In this document: positions 45,938-56,800 of the stretch, one piece after another
Position numbering within the stretch: the stretch's first letter is position 1
Layout of the letters: each line of letters begins with the position of its first letter
From: Halomonas sp.
GTDB lineage: Bacteria; Pseudomonadota; Gammaproteobacteria; Pseudomonadales; Halomonadaceae
Length of the DNA: 64,000 nt
Reading direction: 5' to 3'
NCBI RefSeq assembly: GCF_011050415.1
Contig: NZ_DRFS01000017.1
Coordinates: 62,001 to 126,000, forward strand
Program-made: the position numbers and the translations under genes
The notes under the pieces: model-generated
The model's database searches: none
Seen by the model: the letters and a program-made list of their open reading frames with translations, nothing else
What the model was told of the DNA's origin: nothing

Positions 45938-47053
45938 GGGCCGGGCGCTAACGGCAAAGTGATTGTCGGTATGTCCGGCGGTGTCGACTCGTCGGTCTCT
46001 GCCCTTCTCCTCATGCAACAAGGCTATGAGGTGGAAGGTTTGTTTATGAAAAACTGGGATGAAGACGACGGCACCGAGTACTGCACCGCTAAAGAGGATC
46101 TCGCCGACGCCGAAGCCGTCTGCGAAAAGCTCGGCATTAAACTGCACACCGCTAATTTTGCCGCGGAGTATTGGGATAACGTATTCGAGCACTTTTTAGC
46201 CGAATACAAAGCGGGACGTACGCCCAACCCTGATATTCTGTGTAACCGGGAAATCAAATTTAAGGTTTTCCTTGAGTACGCAGAAATGCTTGGCGCCGAC
46301 AAAATCGCAACCGGTCACTATGTACGGCAAGGATTACGTGACGGCCGTCCGCGTTTGCTGAAAGGCTTGGATGGCAACAAAGATCAAAGCTACTTCTTAC
46401 ACGCCGTGCCGGAAGCCGCGATTGCCCGTACTCTGTTCCCCGTGGGTGAGCTTGAAAAGCCTGCGGTGCGAGCCTTAGCGGAACAGCACGACCTGATTAC
46501 CGCCAAGAAAAAAGACTCTACCGGTATCTGTTTTATTGGCGAGCGGCGCTTTCGTGATTTCCTTCAGCAGTACCTGCCCGCCCAGCCCGGCAGCATTGAA
46601 ACGCCGGACGGCGATGTGATCGGCCAACATATGGGCCTCATGTACTACACACTAGGCCAGCGCCAGGGCCTAGGCATTGGCGGGCTCGCTAACTATTCGG
46701 AAGAGCCGTGGTACGTGGCCGCGAAAGACCTTGATCGCAATGTGCTTATTGCGGTTCAGGGTAAGCACCATGCGTTACTTTGCTCCGACATATTGGCAAC
46801 AGAAGCCATGGACTGGGTCGCTGGCGAGCCACCGGTTCAACAGGGTCGCTTTACTGCCAAAACGCGCTATCGCCAAAGCGACTGTGGCTGTGAAATGCGC
46901 GTACTGCCTGACGGCGGCGTAGAAGTCACTTTCGATGACCCACAGTGGGCGGTTACCCCAGGCCAATCGCTGGTACTTTATGATGGCGACATTTGCTTAG
47001 GCGGTGGCGTCATTCGCGCTACCTGGAAAAAAGCCACGGAGGCTGCTGCATGA
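45878..47053 (+). CDS. mnmA: tRNA-specific 2-thiouridylase MnmA
   Basis: MnmA makes 2-thiouridine at the wobble base of tRNA-Lys, -Glu and -Gln. The 391-residue protein has the P-loop [15 protein letters not shown] (about 32-46), the catalytic Cys in [13 protein letters not shown] and the persulfide Cys in [16 protein letters not shown] 45878 is preferred because GAGG lies 7 nt upstream; ATG 45872 is too close. The first about 20 residues are Met-Ser-Thr repeats absent from E. coli MnmA (368 residues). Further ATGs at 45893, 45908 and 45923 could be used. The stop overlaps hflD by 4 nt. Confidence 0.95.
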   Translation: MSSTTMSCTTMSSTAMSPTAGPGANGKVIVGMSGGVDSSVSALLLMQQGYEVEGLFMKNWDEDDGTEYCTAKEDLADAEAVCEKLGIKLHTANFAAEYWDNVFEHFLAEYKAGRTPNPDILCNREIKFKVFLEYAEMLGADKIATGHYVRQGLRDGRPRLLKGLDGNKDQSYFLHAVPEAAIARTLFPVGELEKPAVRALAEQHDLITAKKKDSTGICFIGERRFRDFLQQYLPAQPGSIETPDGDVIGQHMGLMYYTLGQRQGLGIGGLANYSEEPWYVAAKDLDRNVLIAVQGKHHALLCSDILATEAMDWVAGEPPVQQGRFTAKTRYRQSDCGCEMRVLPDGGVEVTFDDPQWAVTPGQSLVLYDGDICLGGGVIRATWKKATEAAA

Positions 47054-47691
47054 ATCCCACCACCCCGATTCATCGCGCACCTGATTCACCCGCTGCACGC
47101 CAGGCGCTTGCCCTAGCCGGTGTTTTTCAAGCCGCCAGCTTGGTTGACGAACTCGCCCGCACTGGGCAGGTCGACACCCGCGCCTGGGAAACGCTGATAC
47201 AGGCCACCGTGGACACCAACCCGGAAAGCTTTGAAGCTATTTATGGCGGACACCCCAATAATTTACGCCGCGGCCTGGATACTTTAGAAGCGCTGGTGGG
47301 CCGCAAGCAGGCGAACCCAGTGGTGCTGCGCTATGGTTTTTCGCTACTGCTGCTGATGAATAAGCTACGCACCAATAACGACATGATGGATTCGCTAGGC
47401 CAGAAGCTGACCCGTATTCAAGGGCAAGCCGAACACTTCGGCACCACCCATGAAAACGTGGTTGCAAGCTTAGGGGAAGCGTATCAAGAGACCATCTCCA
47501 CCTTTAAAACCCGCATTGTGGTGCAGGGCGACCCTTCGCTGCTGCAAAGCCGTATGATGCCCGAGCGTGTGCGCGCCTGCTTGATGGGCGGCATTCGTTT
47601 TGGGCTATTGTGGCATCAGCAGGGTGGGCGACGCTGGAAGCTGGTATTCCAGCGCAAAGCGCTACGCCGTGCGCTGGACAGCCTCAGCTAA
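47050..47691 (+). CDS. hflD: High-frequency lysogenization protein HflD
   Basis: A 213-residue helical protein. In E. coli, HflD is a peripheral inner-membrane protein that affects phage lambda lysogeny by sequestering [25 protein letters not shown] near the N-terminus and the end [19 protein letters not shown] fit the family, and the length matches E. coli (213). Its ATG overlaps the mnmA stop (ATGA), showing tight coupling. Its native role is unclear. purB follows 81 nt downstream. Confidence 0.95.
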   Translation: MNPTTPIHRAPDSPAARQALALAGVFQAASLVDELARTGQVDTRAWETLIQATVDTNPESFEAIYGGHPNNLRRGLDTLEALVGRKQANPVVLRYGFSLLLLMNKLRTNNDMMDSLGQKLTRIQGQAEHFGTTHENVVASLGEAYQETISTFKTRIVVQGDPSLLQSRMMPERVRACLMGGIRFGLLWHQQGGRRWKLVFQRKALRRALDSLS

Positions 47692-47700
47692 ACCGATTAA

Positions 47701-49158
<1,458 letters not shown>

Positions 49159-49200
49159 CGCCACCTTTTTTAACGCCACCCCACATCGCCAGGACATGCC

Positions 49201-50391
49201 ATGAGCCATCAAGATAAGCCGTTAACCTTGCTGGGTGACCTTACCCCCGCAGACTTCCTGGCCAATTATTGGCAGCAAAAGCCGCTGCTGATTCGTGGTG
49301 CAATCCCGGACTTCATCAGTCCGATTGAGGCCGATGAGCTGGCGGGACTCGCCTGCGAACCTGGGGTAGAGGCGCGTCTGGTTGAAGAAGAAGGCCCAGA
49401 TGGCCCTTGGCAGGTTTCCCACGGCCCTTTCGACGAAGCCACCTTTGCGCGGCTGCCAGAAGAGAACTGGAGCCTTTTAGTGCAGGCCGTTGACCACTAC
49501 GTTCCCTCCGTGGCGGCGCTCCTGGACGAATTTGACTTCCTGCCGCGCTGGCGGCTTGATGACGTGATGATCAGTTACGCACCTCCTGGCGGAAATGTTG
49601 GCGCGCATATTGACCAGTACGATGTATTTTTGCTCCAAGCTAGTGGTCACCGCCGTTGGCAGTTGGGTGGCAAACTGACGGAAGATGCGCCGATTATTCA
49701 GGGGATCGACCTACGTATCCTGCAGGAGTTTACCGTCGAGCCTGACTCCGACTGGGTGCTTGAACCGGGAGACATGCTTTATCTGCCCCCTGGCTGGGCG
49801 CATCACGGCGTTAGTCAAAGCGATGACTGCATGACTATTTCTATTGGTTTCCGCGCACCTTCCGCCGATGAAGCGATTACCTCTTATGCAGACTACCTGG
49901 GCGAGCAGCTACCCGCATCGCAACGCTACAGCGATGCGGGCATGGCACCAGCCCAACAGCCCGGTGAGTTAGACGATGCAGCAGTTGAGCGCATGCGCCA
50001 ACTGATTATCTCGACCCTCGACAAGCCTGAACAGGTCGCCCAGTGGTTTGGCCGGGTAATGACCCAGCCTAAATATGTCGATCAAGTAGTGCCTCTTGAC
50101 ACCCCAATGGATGAAGCTGAGCTTGTTGCTCAACTACAAGATGATGAACCGCTCTACCCTATGCCGGGATCGCGCTTTGCATGGCGCAGCGATGCCAGCG
50201 GCACGACACTGTTTGTCGATGGTGACGGCCACGCCTGCTCAGAAGCATTAGCCAAACGCCTTGCCGATGCCTCCCCGCTTTACGCTGAAGACCTTGAGCT
50301 GGAAGGTGCCGCTGCGCTGATCACGCAGTTGGTGAATACCGGCAGCCTTGGCTTTATGAGCGATGCAGGTGACGAGGATGAGGAGTATTAA
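49201..50391 (+). CDS. roxA: Ribosomal protein uL16 arginine hydroxylase (RoxA/YcfD)
   Basis: A 2-oxoglutarate/Fe(II) oxygenase of the JmjC cupin type that hydroxylates an Arg of 50S protein L16 (Arg81 in E. coli). The 396-residue protein begins with the family motif PADFLANYWQQKPLLIRGA. The iron triad is in NVGAHIDQYDVFLLQASGHRRW (His-x-Asp) with the distal His in LPPGWAHHGVSQ. The C-terminal winged-helix-like dimer domain follows. Its stop codon overlaps the start of the next gene by one base (TAATG), and it lies downstream of purB near which ycfD also lies in E. coli. Confidence 0.93.
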   Translation: MSHQDKPLTLLGDLTPADFLANYWQQKPLLIRGAIPDFISPIEADELAGLACEPGVEARLVEEEGPDGPWQVSHGPFDEATFARLPEENWSLLVQAVDHYVPSVAALLDEFDFLPRWRLDDVMISYAPPGGNVGAHIDQYDVFLLQASGHRRWQLGGKLTEDAPIIQGIDLRILQEFTVEPDSDWVLEPGDMLYLPPGWAHHGVSQSDDCMTISIGFRAPSADEAITSYADYLGEQLPASQRYSDAGMAPAQQPGELDDAAVERMRQLIISTLDKPEQVAQWFGRVMTQPKYVDQVVPLDTPMDEAELVAQLQDDEPLYPMPGSRFAWRSDASGTTLFVDGDGHACSEALAKRLADASPLYAEDLELEGAAALITQLVNTGSLGFMSDAGDEDEEY

Positions 50392-50816
50392 TGGCAATTG
50401 CCCACATTAGTTCTGGCGACTGGGAAACGCTAAGTGCGGCAGCCAGTGAGATTCGCCGCCGGGTGTTTATTGATGAGCAGAACGTGCCCCAGGAAGAGGA
50501 GTGGGACGGTCTGGACTCAGAGTGTCAGCACTTTTTAGCTATCCTTGATGACCAGCCAGTCGGCACTGCCCGGCTGCTCCCTGACGCGCACATTGGTCGT
50601 GTCGCGGTACTTAAGGAAGCCCGCGGCACGGGGATTGGCGTGCTGCTGATGCGCGCCGCTATTGAAGCGGCACGCCATGCAGGCCATGCCGAAGTGGCCC
50701 TCAGCGCCCAGGTGCATGCCCTAGCGTTTTATGAGCAATTGGGCTTTATCGCCCACGGCGAAGAGTTTATGGATGCAGGCATCCCTCATCGAGAGATGAC
50801 ACTATCGCTCGATTAA
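50391..50816 (+). CDS. GNAT-family N-acetyltransferase
   Basis: A 141-residue acetyltransferase. IRRRVFIDEQNVPQEEEWDGLD at about residues 21-42 matches the entry of YjcF/ElaA-like members, and IGRVAVLKEARGTGIGVLLMRAAIE (about 66-90) contains the acetyl-CoA loop. Substrate unknown. The ATG shares a base with the roxA stop, so the gene is translationally coupled to roxA. A strong terminator follows at 50839-50863 and closes the operon. Confidence 0.9.
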   Translation: MAIAHISSGDWETLSAAASEIRRRVFIDEQNVPQEEEWDGLDSECQHFLAILDDQPVGTARLLPDAHIGRVAVLKEARGTGIGVLLMRAAIEAARHAGHAEVALSAQVHALAFYEQLGFIAHGEEFMDAGIPHREMTLSLD

Positions 50817-51227
50817 TCAGCCACCTTGATAGACCTCTAGCACTGCTCTGGCAGTGCTTTTTTATGCCCTCCTGACAAAAAACGACTACACAAACCCTCC
50901 CTTCCTCTACCCCGTTGTCGTCGGGTTACAACGCCTTGTGCACCCAAGTGACAATTGTTGGATGCGTCAGCCTAGTAGATAGTTATTGCATTGCAGCGTT
51001 AAGAGCTTGTGGCGAATTCTTCAATCCTCTAACGCTGTAGCTGAAGCCTCTAATGCCCGCGACGTTTGATTGAGAGACGTTTTGATCAAAGACGATTGGC
51101 CTAGAGACAGCGCAGCGAAATTCAATAATGCTGGGCGCAACTTCGCAGGTGCAGCATAAGCAAATGCTGATTTGCAAGGCAGCGTCAAAATTCTAGCACT
51201 ACCATCATGACCAAAGAGGGTAAGCTC
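50817..51227. other. Terminator and aceA leader region
   Basis: A 411-bp region. The left part holds the GNAT terminator (50839-50863). The rest is the presumed control region of aceA and contains the palindrome TTTGATCAAA (51081-51090) inside a direct repeat of GACGTTT-type sequence. No sigma-70 promoter with good spacing was found. A small minus-strand open frame at 50983-51177 has no ribosome site or recognisable product. Confidence 0.5.
50839..50863 (+). terminator. Rho-independent terminator after the GNAT gene
   Basis: AGCACTGC pairs perfectly with GCAGTGCT around loop TCTG, followed by five T, 22 nt after the stop codon. Confidence 0.92.
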
Positions 51228-52826
51228 ATGTCAGGACTACTCGACGATATCAAAGCCATGGCCCAGCTACGCGAAGCCCAGGGCGGCAAATGGGAAGCGA
51301 TTAAACCTGAGTACGCTGCCCGTATGCGTGCCCAGAATCGTTTTCACACCGGCCTGGACATTGCTCGCTACACTGCCAAGATCATGCGCGAAGATATGGC
51401 GGCTTATGACGCTGATACGGCCAAGTACACCCAGTCACTCGGCTGCTGGCACGGCTTTATTGGCCAGCAGAAGCTTATCTCGATCAAAAAACATTTTGGT
51501 ACCACTAAGCGTAGCTACCTCTACCTTTCTGGGTGGATGGTTGCTGCACTGCGTTCCGAGTTCGGCCCGCTGCCCGATCAGTCCATGCATGAAAAAACCT
51601 CTGTTGCTAACTTGATAGAGGAGCTCTACACCTTCTTAAAGCAAGCCGATGCATGGGAGCTTAATCACCTGTTCCGCGCACTGGATGACGCCAAAGAAGC
51701 TGGCGACAAATCAAAAGAGCAGGAGCTCATCGGCAAAATCGACAATCATGAAACGCATATCGTGCCGATCATTGCCGACATTGATGCAGGCTTTGGTAAT
51801 GCCGAGGCCACTTACCTGCTGGCGAAGAAATTTATTCAAGCGGGCGCCTGCTGCATCCAGCTGGAAAACCAAGTTTCTGACGAAAAACAGTGCGGCCATC
51901 AGGACGGCAAAGTTACCGTTCCCCATGAAGACTTCCTGGCCAAAATTAATGCCGTGCGTTACGCCTTCCTGGAGTTAGGTATCGACGATGGTGTTATTGT
52001 GGCGCGCACCGACTCACTCGGCGCGGGCTTGACGCAAAAAATTGCCGTCACCAACGCACCTGGTGACCTAGGCGATCAGTACAATAGCTTCCTGGATGGC
52101 GATGTGATCGAAAACGCCGCCGATATCAATAACGGCGACGTGGTCATCAAGCAGAATGGCAAACTGATGAAACCCAAGCGTTTAGCTTCCGGCCTCTACC
52201 AATTCAAGGCAGGTACCGGTGAAGATCGCGTTATTCTTGACTGCATCACCAGCCTGCAAAATGGCGCTGATCTGCTGTGGATCGAGACCGAGAAGCCCCA
52301 CGTTGGCCAGATTGCCAGCATGGTTAACCGGATTCGTGACGTCGTGCCAGATGCCAAGCTGGTCTACAACAACTCACCATCGTTCAACTGGACGCTGAAC
52401 TTCCGCCAGCAAGTATTCGATGCCTGGCAGGAAGAGGGTAAAGATGTTTCCGCTTACCAGCGTGAGAAGCTGATGAGCGCGGAATACGACGAGACCGAGT
52501 TGGGTCAGCTAGCCGATGAGTGGACGCGTAATTTCCAACGCGACTCGTCTCGTGAAGCGGGTATCTTCCACCACTTAATTACGCTACCGACCTACCACAC
52601 GGCCGCCCTGTCGACCGATAACTTGGCGAAAGGCTACTTCGGCGACGAAGGCATGCTGGCTTACGTCAAAGGCGTACAGCGTCAGGAAATTCGTCAAGGT
52701 ATTGCGACGGTTAAACACCAGGATATGGCCGGCTCGAATATCGGCGATGACCACAAAGAGTTTTTCCACGGCGATGCCGCCCTTAAAGCCGGTGGCAAAG
52801 ACAACACAATGAATCAGTTCGGTTAA
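51228..52826 (+). CDS. aceA: Isocitrate lyase
   Basis: AceA splits isocitrate into glyoxylate and succinate, the entry to the glyoxylate shunt for growth on acetate or fatty acids. The 532-residue protein belongs to the long Pseudomonas-type class rather than the 434-residue E. coli type. The catalytic Cys lies in EKQCGHQDGKV, metal-binding Asp in PIIADIDAGFGNAEATYLLAK, and NNSPSFNWTLNF is the second signature. ATG 51228 has GAGGG about 9 nt upstream; the frame is open to 51207. Malate synthase is not in the window. Terminator at 52884. Confidence 0.97.
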   Translation: MSGLLDDIKAMAQLREAQGGKWEAIKPEYAARMRAQNRFHTGLDIARYTAKIMREDMAAYDADTAKYTQSLGCWHGFIGQQKLISIKKHFGTTKRSYLYLSGWMVAALRSEFGPLPDQSMHEKTSVANLIEELYTFLKQADAWELNHLFRALDDAKEAGDKSKEQELIGKIDNHETHIVPIIADIDAGFGNAEATYLLAKKFIQAGACCIQLENQVSDEKQCGHQDGKVTVPHEDFLAKINAVRYAFLELGIDDGVIVARTDSLGAGLTQKIAVTNAPGDLGDQYNSFLDGDVIENAADINNGDVVIKQNGKLMKPKRLASGLYQFKAGTGEDRVILDCITSLQNGADLLWIETEKPHVGQIASMVNRIRDVVPDAKLVYNNSPSFNWTLNFRQQVFDAWQEEGKDVSAYQREKLMSAEYDETELGQLADEWTRNFQRDSSREAGIFHHLITLPTYHTAALSTDNLAKGYFGDEGMLAYVKGVQRQEIRQGIATVKHQDMAGSNIGDDHKEFFHGDAALKAGGKDNTMNQFG

Positions 52827-52883
52827 TAAGGCTTTGTATCAAGCTCATTAACTATGAAAGCTCATTAAACATGCAACATCACC

Positions 52884-52914
52884 AACCAAGAGGCTTCGGC
52901 CTCTTGGTTTTTTT
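52884..52914 (+). terminator. Rho-independent terminator of aceA
   Basis: AACCAAGAGGC pairs with GCCTCTTGGTT around a stable TTCG tetraloop, followed by a T-run. It lies 57 nt past the aceA stop. Confidence 0.95.
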
Positions 52915-53119
52915 GTGCCTTACGTATTTGCACACTGTTTTCTTAATACGCTGTTACACTCTCGTTTATGATATTCCCTAGCTATTATTTTTATCAGCTT
53001 TGATCTTTCTGGACGGTAGCTGGTCAAAACGGTCAGTATCAGATATTTTAATGAACACTGTTCTATAACTTCAGTTACGCTGTTCCAGCGATACGAATGG
53101 ATAAACCATGGAGGTTTTA

Positions 53120-53590
53120 ATGAAACGTCTTCTTTTACCTGTTGCCGCATTAAGCATTCTTACCCTGGCAGGCTGTGCTAACACCTCTGGCTACTCTGGC
53201 GATGTGTATCGCGGCAACCAGGCACAAACCGGCCAAAGCGTTACCTATGGCACCATCGTTGCTGTGCGTCCCGTGCAGATCCAAGCTGAAAGCCGTGCCG
53301 GCGGCCTGTTAGGTAGCGGTGGCGGTGCCGTTATCGGTGGTCTTTTGGGCAACCAAGTGGGTGGCGGTACAGGTCGTCAGTTAGCCACGGTTGCGGGTGC
53401 TTTGGGTGGTGCTGTTGCAGGTACGGCAGCTGAAGATGCGACTAACCGCGTTAATGCCCTGGAAATGGAAATTCGTCGTGATGACGGTACCGATGTTGTT
53501 GTTGTACAGCGTGCAGATCGCCAATTCCAAGCCGGTCAGCGCGTTCGTCTGATTGGTAGCGGTGCCAGCATGAGCGTTGCACCTTATTAA
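53120..53590 (+). CDS. Glycine-zipper outer-membrane lipoprotein (SlyB/Pcp-like)
   Basis: A 156-residue lipoprotein. The N-terminus MKRLLLPVAALSILTLAGC ends in a clear lipobox with Cys19. A glycine-zipper segment follows (GGLLGSGGGAVIGGLLGNQ, then further GxxxG repeats to about residue 105), the 2TM/SlyB domain that inserts in or supports the outer membrane. The C-terminal part VNALEMEIRRDDGTDVVVVQ...QRVRLIGSG is typical of SlyB. E. coli SlyB is controlled by PhoPQ. GGAGG lies 7 nt upstream of ATG 53120. Monocistronic with a good terminator. Confidence 0.92.
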   Translation: MKRLLLPVAALSILTLAGCANTSGYSGDVYRGNQAQTGQSVTYGTIVAVRPVQIQAESRAGGLLGSGGGAVIGGLLGNQVGGGTGRQLATVAGALGGAVAGTAAEDATNRVNALEMEIRRDDGTDVVVVQRADRQFQAGQRVRLIGSGASMSVAPY

Positions 53591-53632
53591 ATGATGTTAA
53601 TTGTTAGTGATTTTTTATAGCGATCAAGCTGT

Positions 53633-53672
53633 AAAAAGCCCGGCCATCCTATGGATGACCGGGCTTTTTTTT
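53633..53672. terminator. Bidirectional terminator after the SlyB-like gene
   Basis: AGCCCGG-C-CATCC pairs with GGATG-ACCGGGCT around TAT, with a five-A run before and an eight-T run after. It can stop both the lipoprotein transcript and the convergent small membrane protein transcript. Confidence 0.92.
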
Positions 53673-53697
53673 GTGGTCTAGATTAAGTGTTGTGCGT

Positions 53698-53979
53698 TTA
53701 GTGGTGGGTTTTATTACCAGCCCAATTCACCAGTGCCATGACGCCCCAACCTATCAGGGCTAATAGAATGACTACCAGCAGCATCTCTACCGGCTGCACC
53801 AGTGCCGTGGCACCCAGCACGGCCAAGACGATAACCCACATGTTGCGGTTGCTACCGTGGCTCTTCAAAATATTAGGTAGCATTTTGTCTAACCCACGGC
53901 TAACACCGCTATTCCAGCGTTGATTAGCAAAATATGCAATCAAGCCAAACCCGATTAGCCAAATAATCAAAATCGTCAT
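53698..53979 (-). CDS. Small two-helix membrane protein
   Basis: A 93-residue protein of unknown function. ILIIWLIGFGLIAYFA near the N-terminus and two consecutive hydrophobic stretches (MWVIVLAVLGATALV and MLLVVILLALIGWGVMALV) suggest two or three membrane segments, with a basic loop between. ATG 53979 has GGGAG about 8 nt upstream; the frame is open to 54114, but that part looks non-coding. It is convergent with the lipoprotein gene and divergent from slyD. No family recognised. Confidence 0.65.
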   Translation of the reverse strand: MTILIIWLIGFGLIAYFANQRWNSGVSRGLDKMLPNILKSHGSNRNMWVIVLAVLGATALVQPVEMLLVVILLALIGWGVMALVNWAGNKTHH

Positions 53980-54156
53980 AGCCAAGCTCCCAAAATGATA
54001 GGGCAAAGGAAAAAGTGATGGTCGTAGGGTATCCCTGGTCACCTTAAGGCGCAATACCGCCAAAAGTTGAGGCAGGGAAAAAGCACCCTTACCCCCTGAC
54101 AAGCCGAGCCACACGCGTTACCATATTGGAACATGCACTCACCGAAAGGTTATTCC

Positions 54157-54639
54157 ATGCAAATTGCGCAAAACTCGGTTGTCGCGTTCCACTACACCCT
54201 GACTAACGATGCAGGTGAAGTGCTAGACAGTTCTGAAGGCCGTGAGCCGCTTACCTACCTACACGGCGCTGGCAATATTATTCCTGGCCTTGAGAAAGGC
54301 TTGGAAGGCCGTGCAGCAGGCGACAAGCTGAACGTTAGCGTGTCACCTGAAGAAGGTTACGGCGAGTTGCAAGAGCAACTGATGCAAGAAGTACCCCGCG
54401 ATGCCTTCCAGGGCGTTGAAAGTATTGAGCCTGGCATGCAGTTCCAAGCCCAGACTCAAGGCGGCCCTTTAATGGTTACCGTTAAGAAAGTTGAAGGCGA
54501 TACGGTTGTTGTTGATGGCAACCACCCGCTGGCAGGTCAGCAACTCAATTTTGACGTTGAGATTGCTGAAGTACGTGAAGCCAGCGCTGAAGAAGTAGAG
54601 CACGGACACGTGCACGGCGAAGGCGGCGTTGAGCACTAA
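54157..54639 (+). CDS. slyD: SlyD-type FKBP peptidyl-prolyl isomerase
   Basis: A 160-residue isomerase and chaperone. NSVVAFHYTLTNDAGEVLDSS begins the FKBP domain, PLTYLHGAGNIIPGLEKGLEGRAAGD is its signature, and residues about 70-125 (EEGYGELQEQLMQEVPRDAFQ...) are the insert-in-flap chaperone domain that defines SlyD. The tail HGHVHGEGGVEH holds four His, a short version of the Ni-binding tail of E. coli SlyD. ATG 54157 follows AAAGG. It is convergent with nikR and next to the nickel transporter, which supports a nickel-related role; that link is inference. Confidence 0.92.
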   Translation: MQIAQNSVVAFHYTLTNDAGEVLDSSEGREPLTYLHGAGNIIPGLEKGLEGRAAGDKLNVSVSPEEGYGELQEQLMQEVPRDAFQGVESIEPGMQFQAQTQGGPLMVTVKKVEGDTVVVDGNHPLAGQQLNFDVEIAEVREASAEEVEHGHVHGEGGVEH

Positions 54640-54662
54640 TTGCTCTCGCGCTTCTGCTCTAG

Positions 54663-54691
54663 AAAAGGTGGCCCTCGGGTCACCTTTTTTT
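54663..54691. terminator. Bidirectional terminator between slyD and nikR
   Basis: AAAAGGTG-GCCC pairs with GGGT-CACCTTTT and is followed on the plus strand by a T-run; the reverse strand also ends in TTTT. It lies in the 71-bp gap between convergent slyD and nikR. Confidence 0.82.
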
Positions 54692-54710
54692 ATGTCTGTA
54701 CAGTAACCGC

Positions 54711-55112
54711 TTACTCATCGGGTATTAGCACTAATTGCCCATGGCGCACGCTTCTGGAGGACGTGACTTCGGCGGCAAACTGCTTAAGCGCACTGCCCTG
54801 GCCTTTCAGCAGCGCTACTTCCAGACAGCTATCATGGTTGATATGCACATGCAGGGTCGACAACGTCAGGTCATGATGGTCATGGGAGTGGCTGGTTAAA
54901 CGCTTTGATAGCTCACGTGCGGCATGATCATAGACATATACCAGCGCCCCCATGCAGGGTGCCTCCGGAGCAGCCTCTTCCCTCGCCTGTTTCAAGCCAC
55001 TGCGTGTTAAGTCACGAATCGCCTCGGAACGGTTTTGATAGCCGCGCTCGCGCATTAAGCCATCTACCTCGGCCAGCAACTCCTCATCAAGCGTTACCGT
55101 TACACGCTGCAT
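54711..55112 (-). CDS. nikR: Nickel-responsive repressor NikR
   Basis: A 133-residue tetrameric repressor (E. coli 133). The N-terminal ribbon-helix-helix is QRVTVTLDEELLAEVDGLMRERGYQNRSEAIRDL. The C-terminal ACT-type metal domain has all four high-affinity Ni ligands: His77, His88, His90 (in TLHVHINHD) and Cys96 (in DSCLEVALLKG). With nickel bound it represses nikABCDE. It is divergent from nikA, and a perfect operator lies in the 98-bp gap between them. It probably does not repress itself strongly, but its start lies only 49 bp from the operator. Confidence 0.97.
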   Translation of the reverse strand: MQRVTVTLDEELLAEVDGLMRERGYQNRSEAIRDLTRSGLKQAREEAAPEAPCMGALVYVYDHAARELSKRLTSHSHDHHDLTLSTLHVHINHDSCLEVALLKGQGSALKQFAAEVTSSRSVRHGQLVLIPDE

Positions 55113-55160
55113 TCACGCCTCCTTTGCCGATTAGCTTTTCATAGGGTGCTTGCGCCGTTA

Positions 55161-55188
55161 GTATGACGTTATTGCAAAAACATCATAC
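55161..55188. promoter_or_regulatory. NikR operator
   Basis: GTATGA (55161-55166) and TCATAC (55183-55188) are separated by exactly 16 bp, identical to the consensus half-sites and spacing of the E. coli nikABCDE operator. It lies 22 bp upstream of the nikA start codon and between the divergent nikR and nikA genes, so nickel-NikR binding should block the nikA promoter. Confidence 0.95.
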
Positions 55189-55210
55189 TTATCGCATCAA
55201 GGATAAAACG

Positions 55211-56800
55211 ATGGCTAAACCATCTCAGCCTATCTTACTGGGTCTTGCGTTAAGTTGCTTAGTCGCCACCAGCGCTGCGCTGGCAAAAGAACAGCTAGTG
55301 CTTGCCATTGGCGGCGAGCCTGAGCAAGGCTTCGACCCGCTATTAGGCTGGGGACAATACGGCACGCCTTTATTTCAGTCGACGCTACTTTTACGGGGCA
55401 ATGATTTATCGCCTCAGCCAGAATTGGCCACTGAATGGTCGCTTTCGGAAGACCGCCTGACCTGGACACTTACACTGCGTGACGATGCCCGCTTTGCTGA
55501 TGGCACACCACTGACTGCCCACGATGTCGCCTACACCTTCAATGCGGCAGCCAAGGCAGGCGGGCGGGCTGACCTTAGCGCACTTGCGGACGCCAATGCG
55601 GTTGATGACCATACGGTCACGCTTAGCCTTCATTCGCCGCGCATCACCTTTATCGACCAGCTGTTAACCCTGGGCATTGTGCCCCATGCCGCACGCGAAA
55701 ACGGTTATAGCGCCCGCTATGGCAGGCAGCCCCTTGGCTCTGGGCCCTACCAACTGGTGGAGTGGCAGGAAGGCGAGCAGTTAATTGTTGAGCGTAACCC
55801 CCACTTCTATGGCCCTACGCCTGCGTTTGAACGACTGGTTTTTCTGTTCACTGGCGAAGACGCCAGCCTAAGCGCCGCCCATGCCGGTCAGGTAGATGTT
55901 GCCTCTGTGCCCGCTGCATTGGCCACCCAGCTTCCCGCACATATGCAGCGGGTGATCATGGAGAGCGTTGATAACCGCGGCATTCTTTTCCCCATGCAGC
56001 CAGCCAACGGTGAACAAGCTGACTCAGGCGCGCCAATTGGCAACGATGTCACCGCCGACCTTGCCATTCGCCAAGCGATCAATTTAGCCGTTGATCGCGA
56101 GGCCCTAGCGGAAGTTGCGCTGCTCGGCTTTGGACGCCCTGCTTATGGCCCAGCCGATGGCCTGCCCTGGAGTGACGATGATGAACGCATCGAAGCCCCA
56201 CAACTAGCCCAAGCCGAAGAAGTGCTCAATACCGCAGGCTGGGAGCTGCGTGATGACGGCCTGCGCTATAAGGATGGTCTGCCCGCGCGCTTTCGTCTCA
56301 CCTACCCCTCTAGCGATACCACACGGCAACTGCTCGCGGAGGTAAGCGCTGAGATGGTACGTCCGCTGGGTATCGAGATGCAGCCTACCGGCCGCCATTG
56401 GGATGCAATCCAGCGTGAAGCGCTGCATCAAGACGCCATTTTGTTTGGCTTCGGCAGTCACAGCCCCCAAGAGGTTTACTACCTTTTTCACAGTCAGCAT
56501 GCCGGCAATGGTTATTACAACAGCGGTTTTTACGCCAACCCGGCAGTGGATACTAACCTTGACGCCGCGCAGGCAGCTGAAAGTATCGAGCAAGCCAACC
56601 AATACTGGCGCGCGGCTCAATGGGACGGCACATCAGGTTACGGATTGCGTGGCGATAGTAGCTGGGCTTGGCTGGTGAATCTTGAGCATGTCTATTTTGC
56701 AAATACCTGCTTAGATATCGGCGAGCTTGGCGTAGCGCCTCACGGCCATGGCTGGCCAATCACCACCAACTTGCTTGATTGGCGCTGGACGTGCGATTGA
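55211..56800 (+). CDS. nikA: Nickel ABC transporter periplasmic binding protein
   Basis: A 529-residue binding protein of the SBP family 5. The signal peptide is MAKPSQPILLGLALSCLVATSAALA and the mature protein begins EQLVLAIGGEPEQGFDPLLGWGQYGTPLFQSTLL, the NikA-type start. GLRYKDGLPARFRLTY and SHSPQEVYYLFHSQHAGNGYYNSGFY lie in the second lobe near the E. coli metal-chelate region with its His. It captures nickel, probably as a chelate such as Ni-(L-His)2. AAGGA precedes ATG 55211. First gene of nikABCDE. Family 5 proteins also bind peptides, but NikR context fixes the assignment. Confidence 0.93.
   Translation: MAKPSQPILLGLALSCLVATSAALAKEQLVLAIGGEPEQGFDPLLGWGQYGTPLFQSTLLLRGNDLSPQPELATEWSLSEDRLTWTLTLRDDARFADGTPLTAHDVAYTFNAAAKAGGRADLSALADANAVDDHTVTLSLHSPRITFIDQLLTLGIVPHAARENGYSARYGRQPLGSGPYQLVEWQEGEQLIVERNPHFYGPTPAFERLVFLFTGEDASLSAAHAGQVDVASVPAALATQLPAHMQRVIMESVDNRGILFPMQPANGEQADSGAPIGNDVTADLAIRQAINLAVDREALAEVALLGFGRPAYGPADGLPWSDDDERIEAPQLAQAEEVLNTAGWELRDDGLRYKDGLPARFRLTYPSSDTTRQLLAEVSAEMVRPLGIEMQPTGRHWDAIQREALHQDAILFGFGSHSPQEVYYLFHSQHAGNGYYNSGFYANPAVDTNLDAAQAAESIEQANQYWRAAQWDGTSGYGLRGDSSWAWLVNLEHVYFANTCLDIGELGVAPHGHGWPITTNLLDWRWTCD

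Noticed and set aside
50983..51177. Minus-strand open frame of 64 codons upstream of aceA
   Set aside because: Lies in a control region, no ribosome site, composition unlike a protein; kept only as intergenic.
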